A program made the position numbers and the translations under genes. A stretch of DNA of 64,000 nucleotides from Terrimonas_A sp051954695. GTDB lineage: Bacteria > Bacteroidota > Bacteroidia > Chitinophagales > Chitinophagaceae. The stretch lies in assembly GCA_051954695.1 (NCBI GenBank), contig JBQCHL010000031.1, positions 62,001 through 126,000 of the forward strand. Direction: 5' to 3'. Every line of letters starts with the position of its first letter. Positions within the stretch are counted from its first letter, which is position 1. The notes under the pieces are model-generated. The model had not been told where the DNA came from. It saw only the letters and a program-made list of their open reading frames with translations, and ran no database searches. Positions 15,662 through 25,178 of the stretch are shown one piece after another.

Positions 15662-17098
15662 CTACCAAAGCTGCTTCCCCTGATAATAATCCAACACCTT
15701 GGTCCGCAACACGTAATCATATTTCGCGGCAACAGCATTGCTGTTTGCCCTGTCAAGATTGTTTTTAGCTGTCAGGTAATCAATAGAATTTCCCACACCG
15801 GAATTGAACCGCACATCTGCAGCATGAAAAGACTCTTTGAAAGCACCAACCTGCACCAGCAGGGTCTTATATCTTTCCAAAGAAGAACTCATATTGATAT
15901 AAGCCTCTTCAATTGATTGCTGCAGTTGCGTTTTGGTAGTACTGGCCACATACTCTGTATTCTGCAAATCCAGTTTTGCCTGCTTCACCTTATTACGTTG
16001 CTGCAAAGCATTAAAGATGGGTATCTGAAGACCGATACTCACTGAAGTAAAAATATTATTCTTTACCTGCTTGCCATACCCGATCTTTTCTGTATCAAAA
16101 TTGTTTTGTTTCTTATACACAGGGAAAGAATTGCCATTGATCGTTACATAATCGGTGGACGCCACTTCAGATGAACCGGTGAATATAGAATTGGTAGCAG
16201 CACTGGAATAATTGGTGCTTGCATTACCATTCAGGCTCAAAGTGGGAAACAATTGCCCCCTGGCAACCTTCACTCCTCTTGCAGCACTTTCCCTGCGAAG
16301 GTCAACTGCTTTTATCAGGGAAAACTGTTCTAAAGCTGTTGAATAAATATTGTCGGGCGTATTATCATAACGGGTAGCAAAAGATTCCGCATCCAGTTTT
16401 TCCAACTGAATGGTCTTGTCATAAGGAACATTCATCAACTTGCAGAGATTAAGCTTGGATTGCTCCAATGCAGCTTTTGTGCTGATGATGCTAAGCTGAT
16501 CATTGGCGTATTGTCCTTTCAGGTCCGACAGCTCAGAAGGCAGGATAGCTCCATCCTTATTCAGTATTTCCAACCGGTCTACCTGCTTTTTAGACAGCTC
16601 AGCCTGGTTAACGGCCAGCACCAGCAGGTCCTGGTTGGTAAGCACCTGCAGGTAAGTGAGAATAATATTAATAGTGAGATTATCTTTTGCCTGCTGCCAA
16701 TCCATTTTAGAAGCTTCATAAGCCAAGGCATTCTGCTTTACTGCATTCTGCATAGATAAGCCTCTGAACAACACTATACCGCTGCTTGCGCTATAGTTGG
16801 CAACATTTACCTGCTGATTGATATAGGCGTTGGTAAAAGGATCGATACTACGTCCCTGGTTCATACCATTGGAAGCAGAGGCATTCAGGTCAGGAAGCAT
16901 ATTCAGCCTTGCCTGGTTCCAGTTGATCTTGCCGGTTTCCATCCGCAAACCAGCCTGCAATACATCCAGGTTTTTGGATAAACCTGTTTCAACACATTGT
17001 TGCAATGTCAACACATTTCCTGCTGTTTCCTGTGCATATACTTTTGTGCAGGCAAGCACTGCGCACACATAAAAACCAAAAGCCAAAATTCTTTTCAT
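15662..17098 (-). CDS. TolC-family outer-membrane efflux protein
   Basis: A 478-residue protein with a signal peptide (MKRILAFGFYVCAVLACTKVYAQ) and two outer-membrane-efflux (OEP) repeats. Each repeat has the long coiled-coil pattern (NQARLNMLPDLNASASNGMN in the first; KVARGQLFPTLSLNGNAS in the second) and the LALEEAYINMSSS-type helix near the C-terminus. It would form the trimeric outer-membrane channel for the adjacent ABC export system. It is the second gene after an ABC ATPase, 35 nt downstream of it, and probably shares that gene's promoter at 17861-17875. Confidence 0.9.
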   Translation of the reverse strand: MKRILAFGFYVCAVLACTKVYAQETAGNVLTLQQCVETGLSKNLDVLQAGLRMETGKINWNQARLNMLPDLNASASNGMNQGRSIDPFTNAYINQQVNVANYSASSGIVLFRGLSMQNAVKQNALAYEASKMDWQQAKDNLTINIILTYLQVLTNQDLLVLAVNQAELSKKQVDRLEILNKDGAILPSELSDLKGQYANDQLSIISTKAALEQSKLNLCKLMNVPYDKTIQLEKLDAESFATRYDNTPDNIYSTALEQFSLIKAVDLRRESAARGVKVARGQLFPTLSLNGNASTNYSSAATNSIFTGSSEVASTDYVTINGNSFPVYKKQNNFDTEKIGYGKQVKNNIFTSVSIGLQIPIFNALQQRNKVKQAKLDLQNTEYVASTTKTQLQQSIEEAYINMSSSLERYKTLLVQVGAFKESFHAADVRFNSGVGNSIDYLTAKNNLDRANSNAVAAKYDYVLRTKVLDYYQGKQLW

Positions 17099-17133
17099 CT
17101 TTTATTCTGTTTTATTACCGGAATGGCTGTTTA

Positions 17134-17799
17134 TTATTTTTTTTCTACCATTCCATCCAGCAGGTTAATGATCCTTGAACCATAGGCTGCATTCTTTTCT
17201 GAGTGAGTAACCTGTATTACAGTTACTCCTTCTTTATTTAATTCCCTGAACAACTCCATGATCACTTCGCCCTGCGCAGAGTTGAGATTGCCTGTAGGCT
17301 CATCTGCCAGCAAAAGTTTTGGTTTACCGATCAAAGCCCTGGCAATGCCTACCAGTTGTTGCTGTCCGCCGGACAGTTGTGTGGGAAAAAGATCCTTCTT
17401 CCCTACGATCTGGAAACGGTCCAGTATATCGGCCACCAGCGCTTTTCTTTCTGAAGATTTAACGTCCTGGTAGATCAGCGGAGTTTCAATGTTCTCATAC
17501 ACTGTCAGTTCATCGATCAGGTGATAGGCCTGGAACACAAAACCGATGTACTGCTTATATAATGACGAGCGTTGTTTCTCTTTCAGCCGGTGAACGGATT
17601 CATGCAGGAACTGGTATTCGCCTTCATTGAAATCGTCCAGCATACCGATAACATTCAGCAAAGTGGATTTGCCCGAACCGGAAGGGCCCATGATCGAAAC
17701 AAATTCACCTTCTTTTATTGACAGGTTGATATCCTTTAACAAGAAAGTCCGGTTGTTTCCCGCGTTCACCCATTTGTAAATCCCTTTTAATTCTACCAT
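17134..17799 (-). CDS. ABC transporter ATP-binding protein, LolD/MacB type (second ATPase)
   Basis: A 221-residue ATPase of the MacB/LolD group. Walker A is GPSGSGKST (38-46), the Q-loop is at Gln90, the signature is LSGGQQQ (142-148), Walker B is LLLADEP (162-168), and the switch His is at 199. It energises FtsX-type permeases. Two usually invariant positions differ from its paralogue at 30118: the residue after the signature is Leu149 rather than Arg, and the D-loop reads GNLNS (Asn173) rather than GNLDS. It may therefore turn over slowly or work as a heterodimer. It heads a two-gene unit with the TolC-like gene; the likely promoter and activator site lie just upstream. Confidence 0.9.
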   Translation of the reverse strand: MVELKGIYKWVNAGNNRTFLLKDINLSIKEGEFVSIMGPSGSGKSTLLNVIGMLDDFNEGEYQFLHESVHRLKEKQRSSLYKQYIGFVFQAYHLIDELTVYENIETPLIYQDVKSSERKALVADILDRFQIVGKKDLFPTQLSGGQQQLVGIARALIGKPKLLLADEPTGNLNSAQGEVIMELFRELNKEGVTVIQVTHSEKNAAYGSRIINLLDGMVEKK

Positions 17800-17860
17800 A
17801 GTTATTTTATTTATTCAATTCAGTATAGCTTAAAAATACATCCTGCCGGCATACTGGTTT

Positions 17861-17875
17861 TCAACTGGCATGCCA
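17861..17875 (-). promoter_or_regulatory. Candidate sigma-54 -24/-12 promoter of the ATPase-tolC unit
   Basis: On the minus strand TGGCATGCCAGTTGA, followed by A, matches the sigma-54 consensus TGGCACGNNNNTTGCA at most positions. The -12 GC is GA here. It sits 62 nt upstream of the ATPase start and 70 nt downstream of the dyad at 17938-17971. TGGCATGCCA is itself a palindrome. Confidence 0.45.
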
Positions 17876-17937
17876 TTCCCTAAATATATGATTTTCAGCC
17901 TGTAATAATTAGTCTCCGCAGAAGATGTGCGAAAATG

Positions 17938-17971
17938 GACAAAAACTGTCCGAATACGAACAGTTTTTGTC
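17938..17971. promoter_or_regulatory. Activator-site dyad upstream of the ATPase-tolC unit
   Basis: GACAAAAACTGT (17938-17949) and ACAGTTTTTGTC (17960-17971) form a perfect 12-bp inverted repeat with a 10-nt spacer. The core ACTGTCCGAATACGAACAGT resembles the site at 32511-32530 beside the sigma-54 activator gene. Read as the binding site for that activator; the perfect stem could also act as a terminator for the permease unit that ends at 18022. Confidence 0.6.
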
Positions 17972-18021
17972 AGGGGTTTTGCAGTAAGGGTTTGGTCCGG
18001 GCTTATCAAAAAACGTTCAGT

Positions 18022-20424
18022 TTATTCAGTTCTTAAGCTCTTAACAGGGTTACTGGTTGCCGGCTTCAGTGATAAGGCCCCGATCAATATAACCGCCAGC
18101 ACAAGAACAGACACACCTGCAATCACAAAGGGTATTAGGTTTTGCTGTATGCGATAAACATATTGCTGCAGCCATTCATGGGTGAACCAATAAGCCAGTG
18201 GCCAGGCGATAAGGTTGGCTATCAGGATCAGCCAGGCATATTCTTTTATAAAAAGTAACAGTATATTCCGGATATCCGCTCCCAGCACACGCCTCACTGC
18301 AATCTCCTTATTGCGTTTTACGATCGTGAATGATATCACGCCAAATACGCCCATAAAAACAATGAACAGGTTAAGAAAAGTAGCCAGGCCGGTAGCTTTT
18401 TTCAGTTGCAGTTCAGAAGTGTATAAAGACTGGAACTTGTCATCCATGAAAAAATATTCAAAAGGCGAATTGGGCGACAGTTCTTTCCATCTCCGCTTGA
18501 TCGACTCAATAGCGGAAGCTATATTTTTTCCCGGTACTTTCATTACAAGAAAGCGATAGTTTAATCCATCTTCCACATGAATGAAAGCAAGCGGTGCAAT
18601 CATTTCATTAAACGAAGAATAGTTGAAATCCTTTACCACTCCTGCGATGGTAAATACATTTCCAGCAGCCATCTTAACCGTTTTACCAATGGCATCCTGC
18701 GAGCTGAACCCGAGCGCTTTGGCGGCCGATTCATTCAGTACGATCCGCCCCGGTATATGTGCTTCACCTTTTTTGTTGAAGAAGCTACCTGCCTGCAACT
18801 GTATACCAAACGTGCTGGCATAGTTTTCATCCGCACTAACAGCGGCTATCAGGAGTGGCTGAGCTGTATTGGCTGATTGCAGATCGATGGAGTTTGGCGG
18901 CTTGCGGTCAGGCACTTCAAAAGTGAGGCTGATGTCTTTTACTTCCGGCAATTGCTGCAATCCTTTCCGCAGATCGACCATTCTTCTTACACCAATTGTA
19001 TCCCATTGTTTGGGAAATGCAGTAGCTACCAGCACCTGGTCTTTATTATACCCAAGGTCTTTATTGAAAATATAGGTTACCTGCTGTGAAATAACGAGCC
19101 CGCAGATGAATACGAGAATGGCCAGCGAAAACTGGACCACCAGTAAAGTTTTTCTCAATACCAGGGAGCCTTTGGAATTATCCATTTTCCCTTTTACCGC
19201 CCGGCCAATGCTGACAGCGCTTAATACAAAAGCAGGATATAAACCTGCCAGCAATCCCACTGCCATCAACAGGCCAATAAAAAAGCATATATGGTACCAA
19301 CTGAATTGCCAGAAAGGTTGCAGTGATGATTGAAGCATCTGGCCAAAAAGAGGACGCAGTGCCTCATATAATACAATAGACAAAAGGCCGGCAAACAGTG
19401 TAAGCAACATTGCTTCAGTAAGATATTGCAGCACCAGTTGCTTCTTTTCACCTCCAAATACTTTCCGCAGGCCGATCTCTTTCAATCGGTAAGTGGATGT
19501 ACCGATATTAATATTGATAAAATTGATGATGGCCATTGAAATAATGAACAAGGCTACCAGCGATAAAGTGAAGATGACCCGCTCAACTGCTCCGTTATTA
19601 TCTTTCTGATAATAATCTCTTAATGGCGCCAGTTTCACCCGAAGATTGTTCCTGGTATTCTCATCCGTATACTTTGCCAGCACCTGCTGAAACGGTTTGT
19701 CAAGTGCGGCTGGTGACACTCCTGGTTGCAGTTCAATCAGACCCACTTCAAATATGAAGGTCCAGGGCACTGCAGGATCGCCACCAGGATAATACCTGTT
19801 GCCGGTTGTAGGCACAAAAACAGCATAGGTATCACCCAGCAGGCCTGTTACAGTATTTTTCGACAAATCTTTCAGTACAGCAGAAACCAGGTAATCCTGT
19901 TTATCGCCGGTAGTAGTGGCAATACTGATCCTTTCATTGATCACATCTTTCCGTCCAAATAATTTCTGGGCCAGCACTTCTGTTATCACAGCCGAATTAT
20001 CATCCTTAAAGGCTTTGCCTGGCTGGCCGTACAATAAAGGAAAGCCATACATGGAAACAAGTGTGGTATCGCAGATGGCGATATCTTCCTTAAAATGTTT
20101 ATCCCCTGCTGATACAACATTCGTTACCGGGTTGAAGCGGTAATAATTTTTCACCAGGTGCGGGTACTCTTCCTTCATAGTTTTGGGAAGCGGTGCCACT
20201 GTGGTGATCTCAAGCCCCATCTCTTTTACCTTCCAATCGCTTTTCACTAAATACTGCCTGTCCACATTCCTGATATCTTCATTCACCTGCTTTTCCTTAA
20301 TGATATACACGCCGATCAGCAGCGAAAATGCGATCCCTACTGCAAGGCCGAGGATATTGATGGCAGAAAACAACCTGCGCCTGGCAAGGCTGCGGAGAGC
20401 GATCTTCAGGTAATTTCTTAGCAT
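18022..20424 (-). CDS. MacB/FtsX-type ABC permease 1 (last of five)
   Basis: An 800-residue inner-membrane protein of the 8-TM MacB-like permease class of Bacteroidota. TM1 is near residue 20-40, then a periplasmic domain, TMs 2-5 at about 280-445, a second periplasmic domain, and TMs 6-8 at about 680-785. Each half carries the motif that contacts the ATPase: KEIGLRKVFGGEKKQLVLQY and KEIAVRRVLGADIRNILLLF. The first is slightly off the usual LGxx pattern. It ends NPVKSLRTE. It is the last gene of the adaptor-ATPase-permease unit, 9 nt after permease 2, with the dyad at 17938-17971 beyond its stop. Substrate unknown. Confidence 0.9.
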   Translation of the reverse strand: MLRNYLKIALRSLARRRLFSAINILGLAVGIAFSLLIGVYIIKEKQVNEDIRNVDRQYLVKSDWKVKEMGLEITTVAPLPKTMKEEYPHLVKNYYRFNPVTNVVSAGDKHFKEDIAICDTTLVSMYGFPLLYGQPGKAFKDDNSAVITEVLAQKLFGRKDVINERISIATTTGDKQDYLVSAVLKDLSKNTVTGLLGDTYAVFVPTTGNRYYPGGDPAVPWTFIFEVGLIELQPGVSPAALDKPFQQVLAKYTDENTRNNLRVKLAPLRDYYQKDNNGAVERVIFTLSLVALFIISMAIINFININIGTSTYRLKEIGLRKVFGGEKKQLVLQYLTEAMLLTLFAGLLSIVLYEALRPLFGQMLQSSLQPFWQFSWYHICFFIGLLMAVGLLAGLYPAFVLSAVSIGRAVKGKMDNSKGSLVLRKTLLVVQFSLAILVFICGLVISQQVTYIFNKDLGYNKDQVLVATAFPKQWDTIGVRRMVDLRKGLQQLPEVKDISLTFEVPDRKPPNSIDLQSANTAQPLLIAAVSADENYASTFGIQLQAGSFFNKKGEAHIPGRIVLNESAAKALGFSSQDAIGKTVKMAAGNVFTIAGVVKDFNYSSFNEMIAPLAFIHVEDGLNYRFLVMKVPGKNIASAIESIKRRWKELSPNSPFEYFFMDDKFQSLYTSELQLKKATGLATFLNLFIVFMGVFGVISFTIVKRNKEIAVRRVLGADIRNILLLFIKEYAWLILIANLIAWPLAYWFTHEWLQQYVYRIQQNLIPFVIAGVSVLVLAVILIGALSLKPATSNPVKSLRTE

Positions 20425-20433
20425 AATAAATAT

Positions 20434-22797
20434 TTATTCTGAACGCAATGTTTTTACCGGGCTTCGCAAAGCGGCTGCGGACGCATTCAACCCTACTGTT
20501 ATCAGCGCGATCAGCAGAGTAACGATACCCACCACCAGGAACACACCGATGCCGATATTGATGCGGTAATTAAAATTCTTCAGCCATTCATTCATAGCCC
20601 ACCATGCAGCCGGAATCGCAACCAGGAAAGCCAGCGCTACCAGCAGCAGGAATTCCCTTGACATCAGCATCAGCACCTGTTGCACAGATGCCCCCAGCAC
20701 TTTACGGATACCGATCTCTTTTGTTCTTCTTTCAATAGTGAAGGATACCAGGCCAAACAATCCCAGGCAGCATACAAATATGGAAAGGCCGGCAAAGATC
20801 ACCGCCAGCTTACCGATCAACTGCTCATTGATGAATTTCCGGTTGAATTCATCATCAATAAACCTGTATTCAAACGGATATTCAGGACTGTATCTTTTAT
20901 GAATACCTTCTATTGTTGTCAATGCTTTCCGCAGGTCAGTTTTTTCCGTGAGGCGGATATTGGTAAAGCTTGAGCGCCTGTCATCGTAACATACCATCAT
21001 AGGCGAAGCTGCTGCATAAGGAGAGGTCATCACCATATTATCCACTACTCCAACGATCGTTCTTTGTTTACCAGCCCAGTTGATCTGCTTCCCAACCGGC
21101 GAACTGATATTCATCAACCGGATAGCCTCTTTATTGAAAATAACGGAATTACTATCTCCCTGGCGGAAATCACGGCCTTCGATCATTTTTGCATTCAGGG
21201 TTTTAGCGAAATCCTTATCAGCAAACAGGAAACCAACGATCAGTTCGGTGTTCGCTGCTGCGCCAGGCCACTGAATACCAGAAGTAAATCCAAGAATAGT
21301 GGTCAGCGGACCGGAAGTGCGGACCACGGAAGACGAGATACCTGCCTGTTGAAGATCATTCCGGAAAGCTTCAAAATTCGTATCCAGGTCACGGGATGAG
21401 TTAAGCTGGATAAGGTTATTCGTGTCATACCCGAGATCCCTCTTCTTTACATGTTGCAATTGCTGATAAATGATCAGTGTGGCAGAGATGAGAATAATGG
21501 AAGCGATGAATTGAGAAGTGACCAGTATTTTCCTCGGCAACACAGCTTGCTTTCCCTGCAATATTGTTCCTTTCAAAACCTTTACCGGCATGAACCCTGA
21601 TAAATAGAATGCCGGATAGCCACCTGCAAAAATACCGGTGAGCAGGATAATACCCAGCGCAATTCCCCAAAGCGAAGGCTCCCGGTAAGGTATAACAACA
21701 TCAATATTTAATAACTGACGGAAAGCAGGGATCGCTGCATACACCACAGCCACGGCCAATAGAAAAGATATGATCGCGAGCAGTACGGATTCTGACAGGA
21801 ATTGCCAGACCAATTGCTTTCTTTCAGAACCCAGTGTTTTCCGGATGCCTACTTCTTTTGCCCTTTTCTCTGAACGTGCCGTTGAAAGGTTCATGAAGTT
21901 CACGCAGGCAATGATCAGGATCACAACAGCCACCCAGGTAAACAGGTTTACGTATTGTATACGACCACCCACGTTTTTCCCGTCACGGAATTCTTCATAC
22001 AATCTCCATTTGCTCATGGGATGCAGCACAACAGATCCCCGTGTAGTTGGATTTTCATTGCCAGTCCGTTTCTTGATCAGGTCCAATACTTTGGTTTCAA
22101 GCCCGGCGATATTTGTTCCCGGTTTGGCGCTGACAATGATCCGGTTGTTGCAATTCACCCAATCGTTCTCTGCCTTTTTTATCTCAGGTGAAGAGGGATT
22201 GAAAGGGATGAGCCCTTCAAACTGAAGAGTGGAATTGCGCGGTACATCTTTCACCACTGCTTTTACTATTGCATTGCGGTTATTGTTGACCTTTACAGCC
22301 TTTCCTATCACGTCTGTTTCGCCAAAAAGCGACCGGGCGGTACTCTCTGTGATAACCATAGCATCGGGATCCTGCAAAGCCGCAGCATTACCTTTGATAA
22401 AATCAAAAGAAAAAATATCAAAGAATTCAGGTGAAACAGTCAGCATGCTTTTGTTCAGCCGCTTATCTCCATTTGCCAGCAAAATGTTGGCAGGGAAACT
22501 GACGATAGCAGAATGCGTGATCTCCGGCATGGTTTCTTTGGTCGCTTTTGCCAGTGGATACATCATATCAGGACCAGTGGATATTTCACCATTAAAATTC
22601 CTGTTGCTGAATATGTGATAGATATTCTCGTAGTTCTTATTATAATGGTCCCAGTTCTTTTCATTATACACCCAAAGCGCGATCAGCATGGTACATGCCA
22701 TGCCAATCGTAAGCCCGGATACATTGATCAGTGAAAAGGTTTTGTTCCGGAGAAGGTTTCTCCAAGCTACCTTCAGATAATTTTTAATCATAAACAA
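20434..22797 (-). CDS. MacB/FtsX-type ABC permease 2
   Basis: A 787-residue paralogue with the same 8-TM layout. The coupling motifs are KEVGIRKTLGSERKQLVWQF in the first half and KEIGIRKVLGASVQQVLMLM in the second; the C-terminus is SPVKTLRSE. Two start codons are possible (MFMIKNYLK or MIKNYLK at 22791); the second aligns with the other permeases, whose first residues are M-x-x-Y-x-K-x-A. It is separated from permease 3 by only 3 nt, so the two are certainly co-transcribed. The large second periplasmic domain differs in sequence from its neighbours, as expected if each permease handles a different partner. Confidence 0.9.
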   Translation of the reverse strand: MFMIKNYLKVAWRNLLRNKTFSLINVSGLTIGMACTMLIALWVYNEKNWDHYNKNYENIYHIFSNRNFNGEISTGPDMMYPLAKATKETMPEITHSAIVSFPANILLANGDKRLNKSMLTVSPEFFDIFSFDFIKGNAAALQDPDAMVITESTARSLFGETDVIGKAVKVNNNRNAIVKAVVKDVPRNSTLQFEGLIPFNPSSPEIKKAENDWVNCNNRIIVSAKPGTNIAGLETKVLDLIKKRTGNENPTTRGSVVLHPMSKWRLYEEFRDGKNVGGRIQYVNLFTWVAVVILIIACVNFMNLSTARSEKRAKEVGIRKTLGSERKQLVWQFLSESVLLAIISFLLAVAVVYAAIPAFRQLLNIDVVIPYREPSLWGIALGIILLTGIFAGGYPAFYLSGFMPVKVLKGTILQGKQAVLPRKILVTSQFIASIILISATLIIYQQLQHVKKRDLGYDTNNLIQLNSSRDLDTNFEAFRNDLQQAGISSSVVRTSGPLTTILGFTSGIQWPGAAANTELIVGFLFADKDFAKTLNAKMIEGRDFRQGDSNSVIFNKEAIRLMNISSPVGKQINWAGKQRTIVGVVDNMVMTSPYAAASPMMVCYDDRRSSFTNIRLTEKTDLRKALTTIEGIHKRYSPEYPFEYRFIDDEFNRKFINEQLIGKLAVIFAGLSIFVCCLGLFGLVSFTIERRTKEIGIRKVLGASVQQVLMLMSREFLLLVALAFLVAIPAAWWAMNEWLKNFNYRINIGIGVFLVVGIVTLLIALITVGLNASAAALRSPVKTLRSE

Positions 22798-22800
22798 GGT

Positions 22801-25155
22801 TTATTCGGTTCGTAAACTTTTGATCGGGTTAGCCATTGCTGCTTTGATGGCCTGGGAGCTTACCGTAAGCAAAGCGATCAATATAGCTATAGCTCCCGAG
22901 ACGGGGAATATCCACCAGCTTATATCCGTACGGTAAGAATAATTTTTCAACCACATGTTCATGGCCATCCAGGATGCAGGTGAAGCAACAAGAATGGCGA
23001 TAATCACCAGTTTGATAAAATCTTTTGACAATAAACCTGCGATACGCGGCACAGATGCACCCAATACTTTTCTCACGCCAATCTCTTTCACACGGTTCTC
23101 TGCCATATAAGCTGCCAGGCCAAACAGGCCAAGACAGGAAATAAAAATGGTGAGTGCAGCAAAAAGACCGGCCAGTTGGGATGTCTTTTTCTCGTTATCA
23201 AACTTGCGGGCGTACGATTCATCAATAAATCTGTACTCAAATGGATATTCGCTGTTATACTGTTTAAATACGGCTGCTGCAGCCTCCAGGTTTTCCGCTA
23301 CAGGCTTCCACTCACTTAATTTAATATGCATGCCATTAAACCAACGCGGCCCGATCACCATTGCCTGCACAGGCTGGTAAGGAGACTCCAGTATAAAGTC
23401 TTTGACCACTCCTACCACATGCATCGCAAAGCCATCATCTTTTATGGTCTGCCCGATCGGGTCTTTGAAACCCATGGTTTTTGCCGCCGTTTCATTGATC
23501 AGGCAGGCTGATGAGTCAGTGGGATATTGCTCGAGGTCAAGATCGCGGCCGGCGACCAATTTCATACCGGTCGTTTGCAGCAGGTCTTTATCACTGCTGA
23601 AACGGATCACATCTATTTTATTATTCGGGTCCTTACCCTGCCATTCAAAATCCCAACTGTCGCTCCAGTGTTCCGTTAAAGCGGAACTGCTTTTCACTAC
23701 ATGACTGGCAATGCCTTTTGAAAGCAGGCTGCCCTTGATAAGGGAGTAATTCTTTTTAATATCACCCTGGAAAGAAACATAAAGCAGGTTGTCCTTTTTA
23801 TAGCCGATATCACGTTTCATCGCATATTTCAACTGGCGTTGCACCACGATCGTTGCAATGATCAGCTGAATGGCAAAAGTGAACTGCAATACTACCAGCA
23901 CTTTTCTCGGAGCTACCAGGGCATTGGCCGATTTGAAGGTGCCCTTCAATACTTTAATAGGCTTGAAAGATGAAAGGAAGAATGCAGGATAACTGCCGGC
24001 AATGATACCAGTGAACAAAGTGAAAGAAGCAAACACCAGCCAGAAATAAATATTATCCCATTGAATGAAAAGCTGCTTATCCGTCATCTTGTTGAAGGCA
24101 GGCAGTGAAAGGTTCACGATCACTAATGCAATTACTGCCGCAATAAGAGAAAGCATGATCGACTCGGCCAGGAATTGTATCACCAATGAGTTCTTTCTGG
24201 CACCAGCCACTTTTCTGATCCCTACTTCCCTGGCTCTTTTCTCGCTGCGGGCCGTGCTGAGATTCATGAAATTGATACAGGCGATCAGGAGAATGAATGC
24301 GGCCGTGATGCCGAATATTTTTACAATATCGATCCTCCCCCCTGTTATTACACCGTTTTCAAAACTGGAATACAAACGCCATTTTTCCGCAGGGTGGAGG
24401 AACACTTCTGTTTTTTGCTTCTTACCGGTGTGTTCAATTACAATATTTTTGATCTTACTATTTACTGTTTCGAGTGAAGCACCGGGCCTCAGCAACACAT
24501 AATTACTGGTGGAATTATTTTCCCAATAGTCATCTGCCCAGCCTTTTTTCACCATATAATCCCAGGGAGCGAGGTACTCAAAATTGAACTGTGTGTTATT
24601 CGGAAGGTCTTTTAATATACCCGTGACTGTAAAATTATCTTCGTTATTAAACCTGACCATTTTGCCCATTGCCGGTTCATCACCGAATATTTTATGAGCA
24701 AGCTTTTCGGTCAGTACTACAGAATAAGAACCATTCAAAGCAGTGGTCACATCCCCCTCCTTCAGCGGGAAACTGAACATACGGAGGAAAGCAGGATCTA
24801 CCATGGAACCGGTAGTATTCAGTTTTTTATCACCGACGCTCAGGAGGATATTATCAGCATTGCTGAAGCGTGACATATCTTCTATTTCCGGATAATCCTT
24901 TTTTAGCGTGGGACCTACGATCTGTGCAGTAGTGTTCCAGCATTGCAGTTTGCCGTCAAATGTATCCCGGTTCCAGACTGAATAAAGACGGTCTTTCTTT
25001 TCATGAAATTTGTCGTAGCTCAACTCATTCTGTATCCAAAGCATGATCAGCATTGCACCGGCCATACCAATGGCCAGGCCCAGGATATTGATAAAAGAAA
25101 AACCTTTACTCCGTAGCAGGTTCCTGTAAGCTATCTTGAAATAGGTTTTTATCAT
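22801..25155 (-). CDS. MacB/FtsX-type ABC permease 3
   Basis: A 784-residue paralogue. Coupling motifs are REVGIRKVAGARKNSLVIQF and KEIGVRKVLGASVPRIAGLL, and the C-terminus is NPIKSLRTE. The N-terminal periplasmic domain shares a YSVWNRDTFDGKLQCWNTT-type opening with permease 2, suggesting these two are the closest pair. It follows permease 4 after 23 nt. MacB-type permeases do not form a transmembrane channel for the substrate; they drive the periplasmic adaptor and TolC by mechanical movement. That view fits the presence of an adaptor and TolC in this locus. Confidence 0.9.
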   Translation of the reverse strand: MIKTYFKIAYRNLLRSKGFSFINILGLAIGMAGAMLIMLWIQNELSYDKFHEKKDRLYSVWNRDTFDGKLQCWNTTAQIVGPTLKKDYPEIEDMSRFSNADNILLSVGDKKLNTTGSMVDPAFLRMFSFPLKEGDVTTALNGSYSVVLTEKLAHKIFGDEPAMGKMVRFNNEDNFTVTGILKDLPNNTQFNFEYLAPWDYMVKKGWADDYWENNSTSNYVLLRPGASLETVNSKIKNIVIEHTGKKQKTEVFLHPAEKWRLYSSFENGVITGGRIDIVKIFGITAAFILLIACINFMNLSTARSEKRAREVGIRKVAGARKNSLVIQFLAESIMLSLIAAVIALVIVNLSLPAFNKMTDKQLFIQWDNIYFWLVFASFTLFTGIIAGSYPAFFLSSFKPIKVLKGTFKSANALVAPRKVLVVLQFTFAIQLIIATIVVQRQLKYAMKRDIGYKKDNLLYVSFQGDIKKNYSLIKGSLLSKGIASHVVKSSSALTEHWSDSWDFEWQGKDPNNKIDVIRFSSDKDLLQTTGMKLVAGRDLDLEQYPTDSSACLINETAAKTMGFKDPIGQTIKDDGFAMHVVGVVKDFILESPYQPVQAMVIGPRWFNGMHIKLSEWKPVAENLEAAAAVFKQYNSEYPFEYRFIDESYARKFDNEKKTSQLAGLFAALTIFISCLGLFGLAAYMAENRVKEIGVRKVLGASVPRIAGLLSKDFIKLVIIAILVASPASWMAMNMWLKNYSYRTDISWWIFPVSGAIAILIALLTVSSQAIKAAMANPIKSLRTE

Positions 25156-25178
25156 GATTATGCTTTAATGATATGAGT

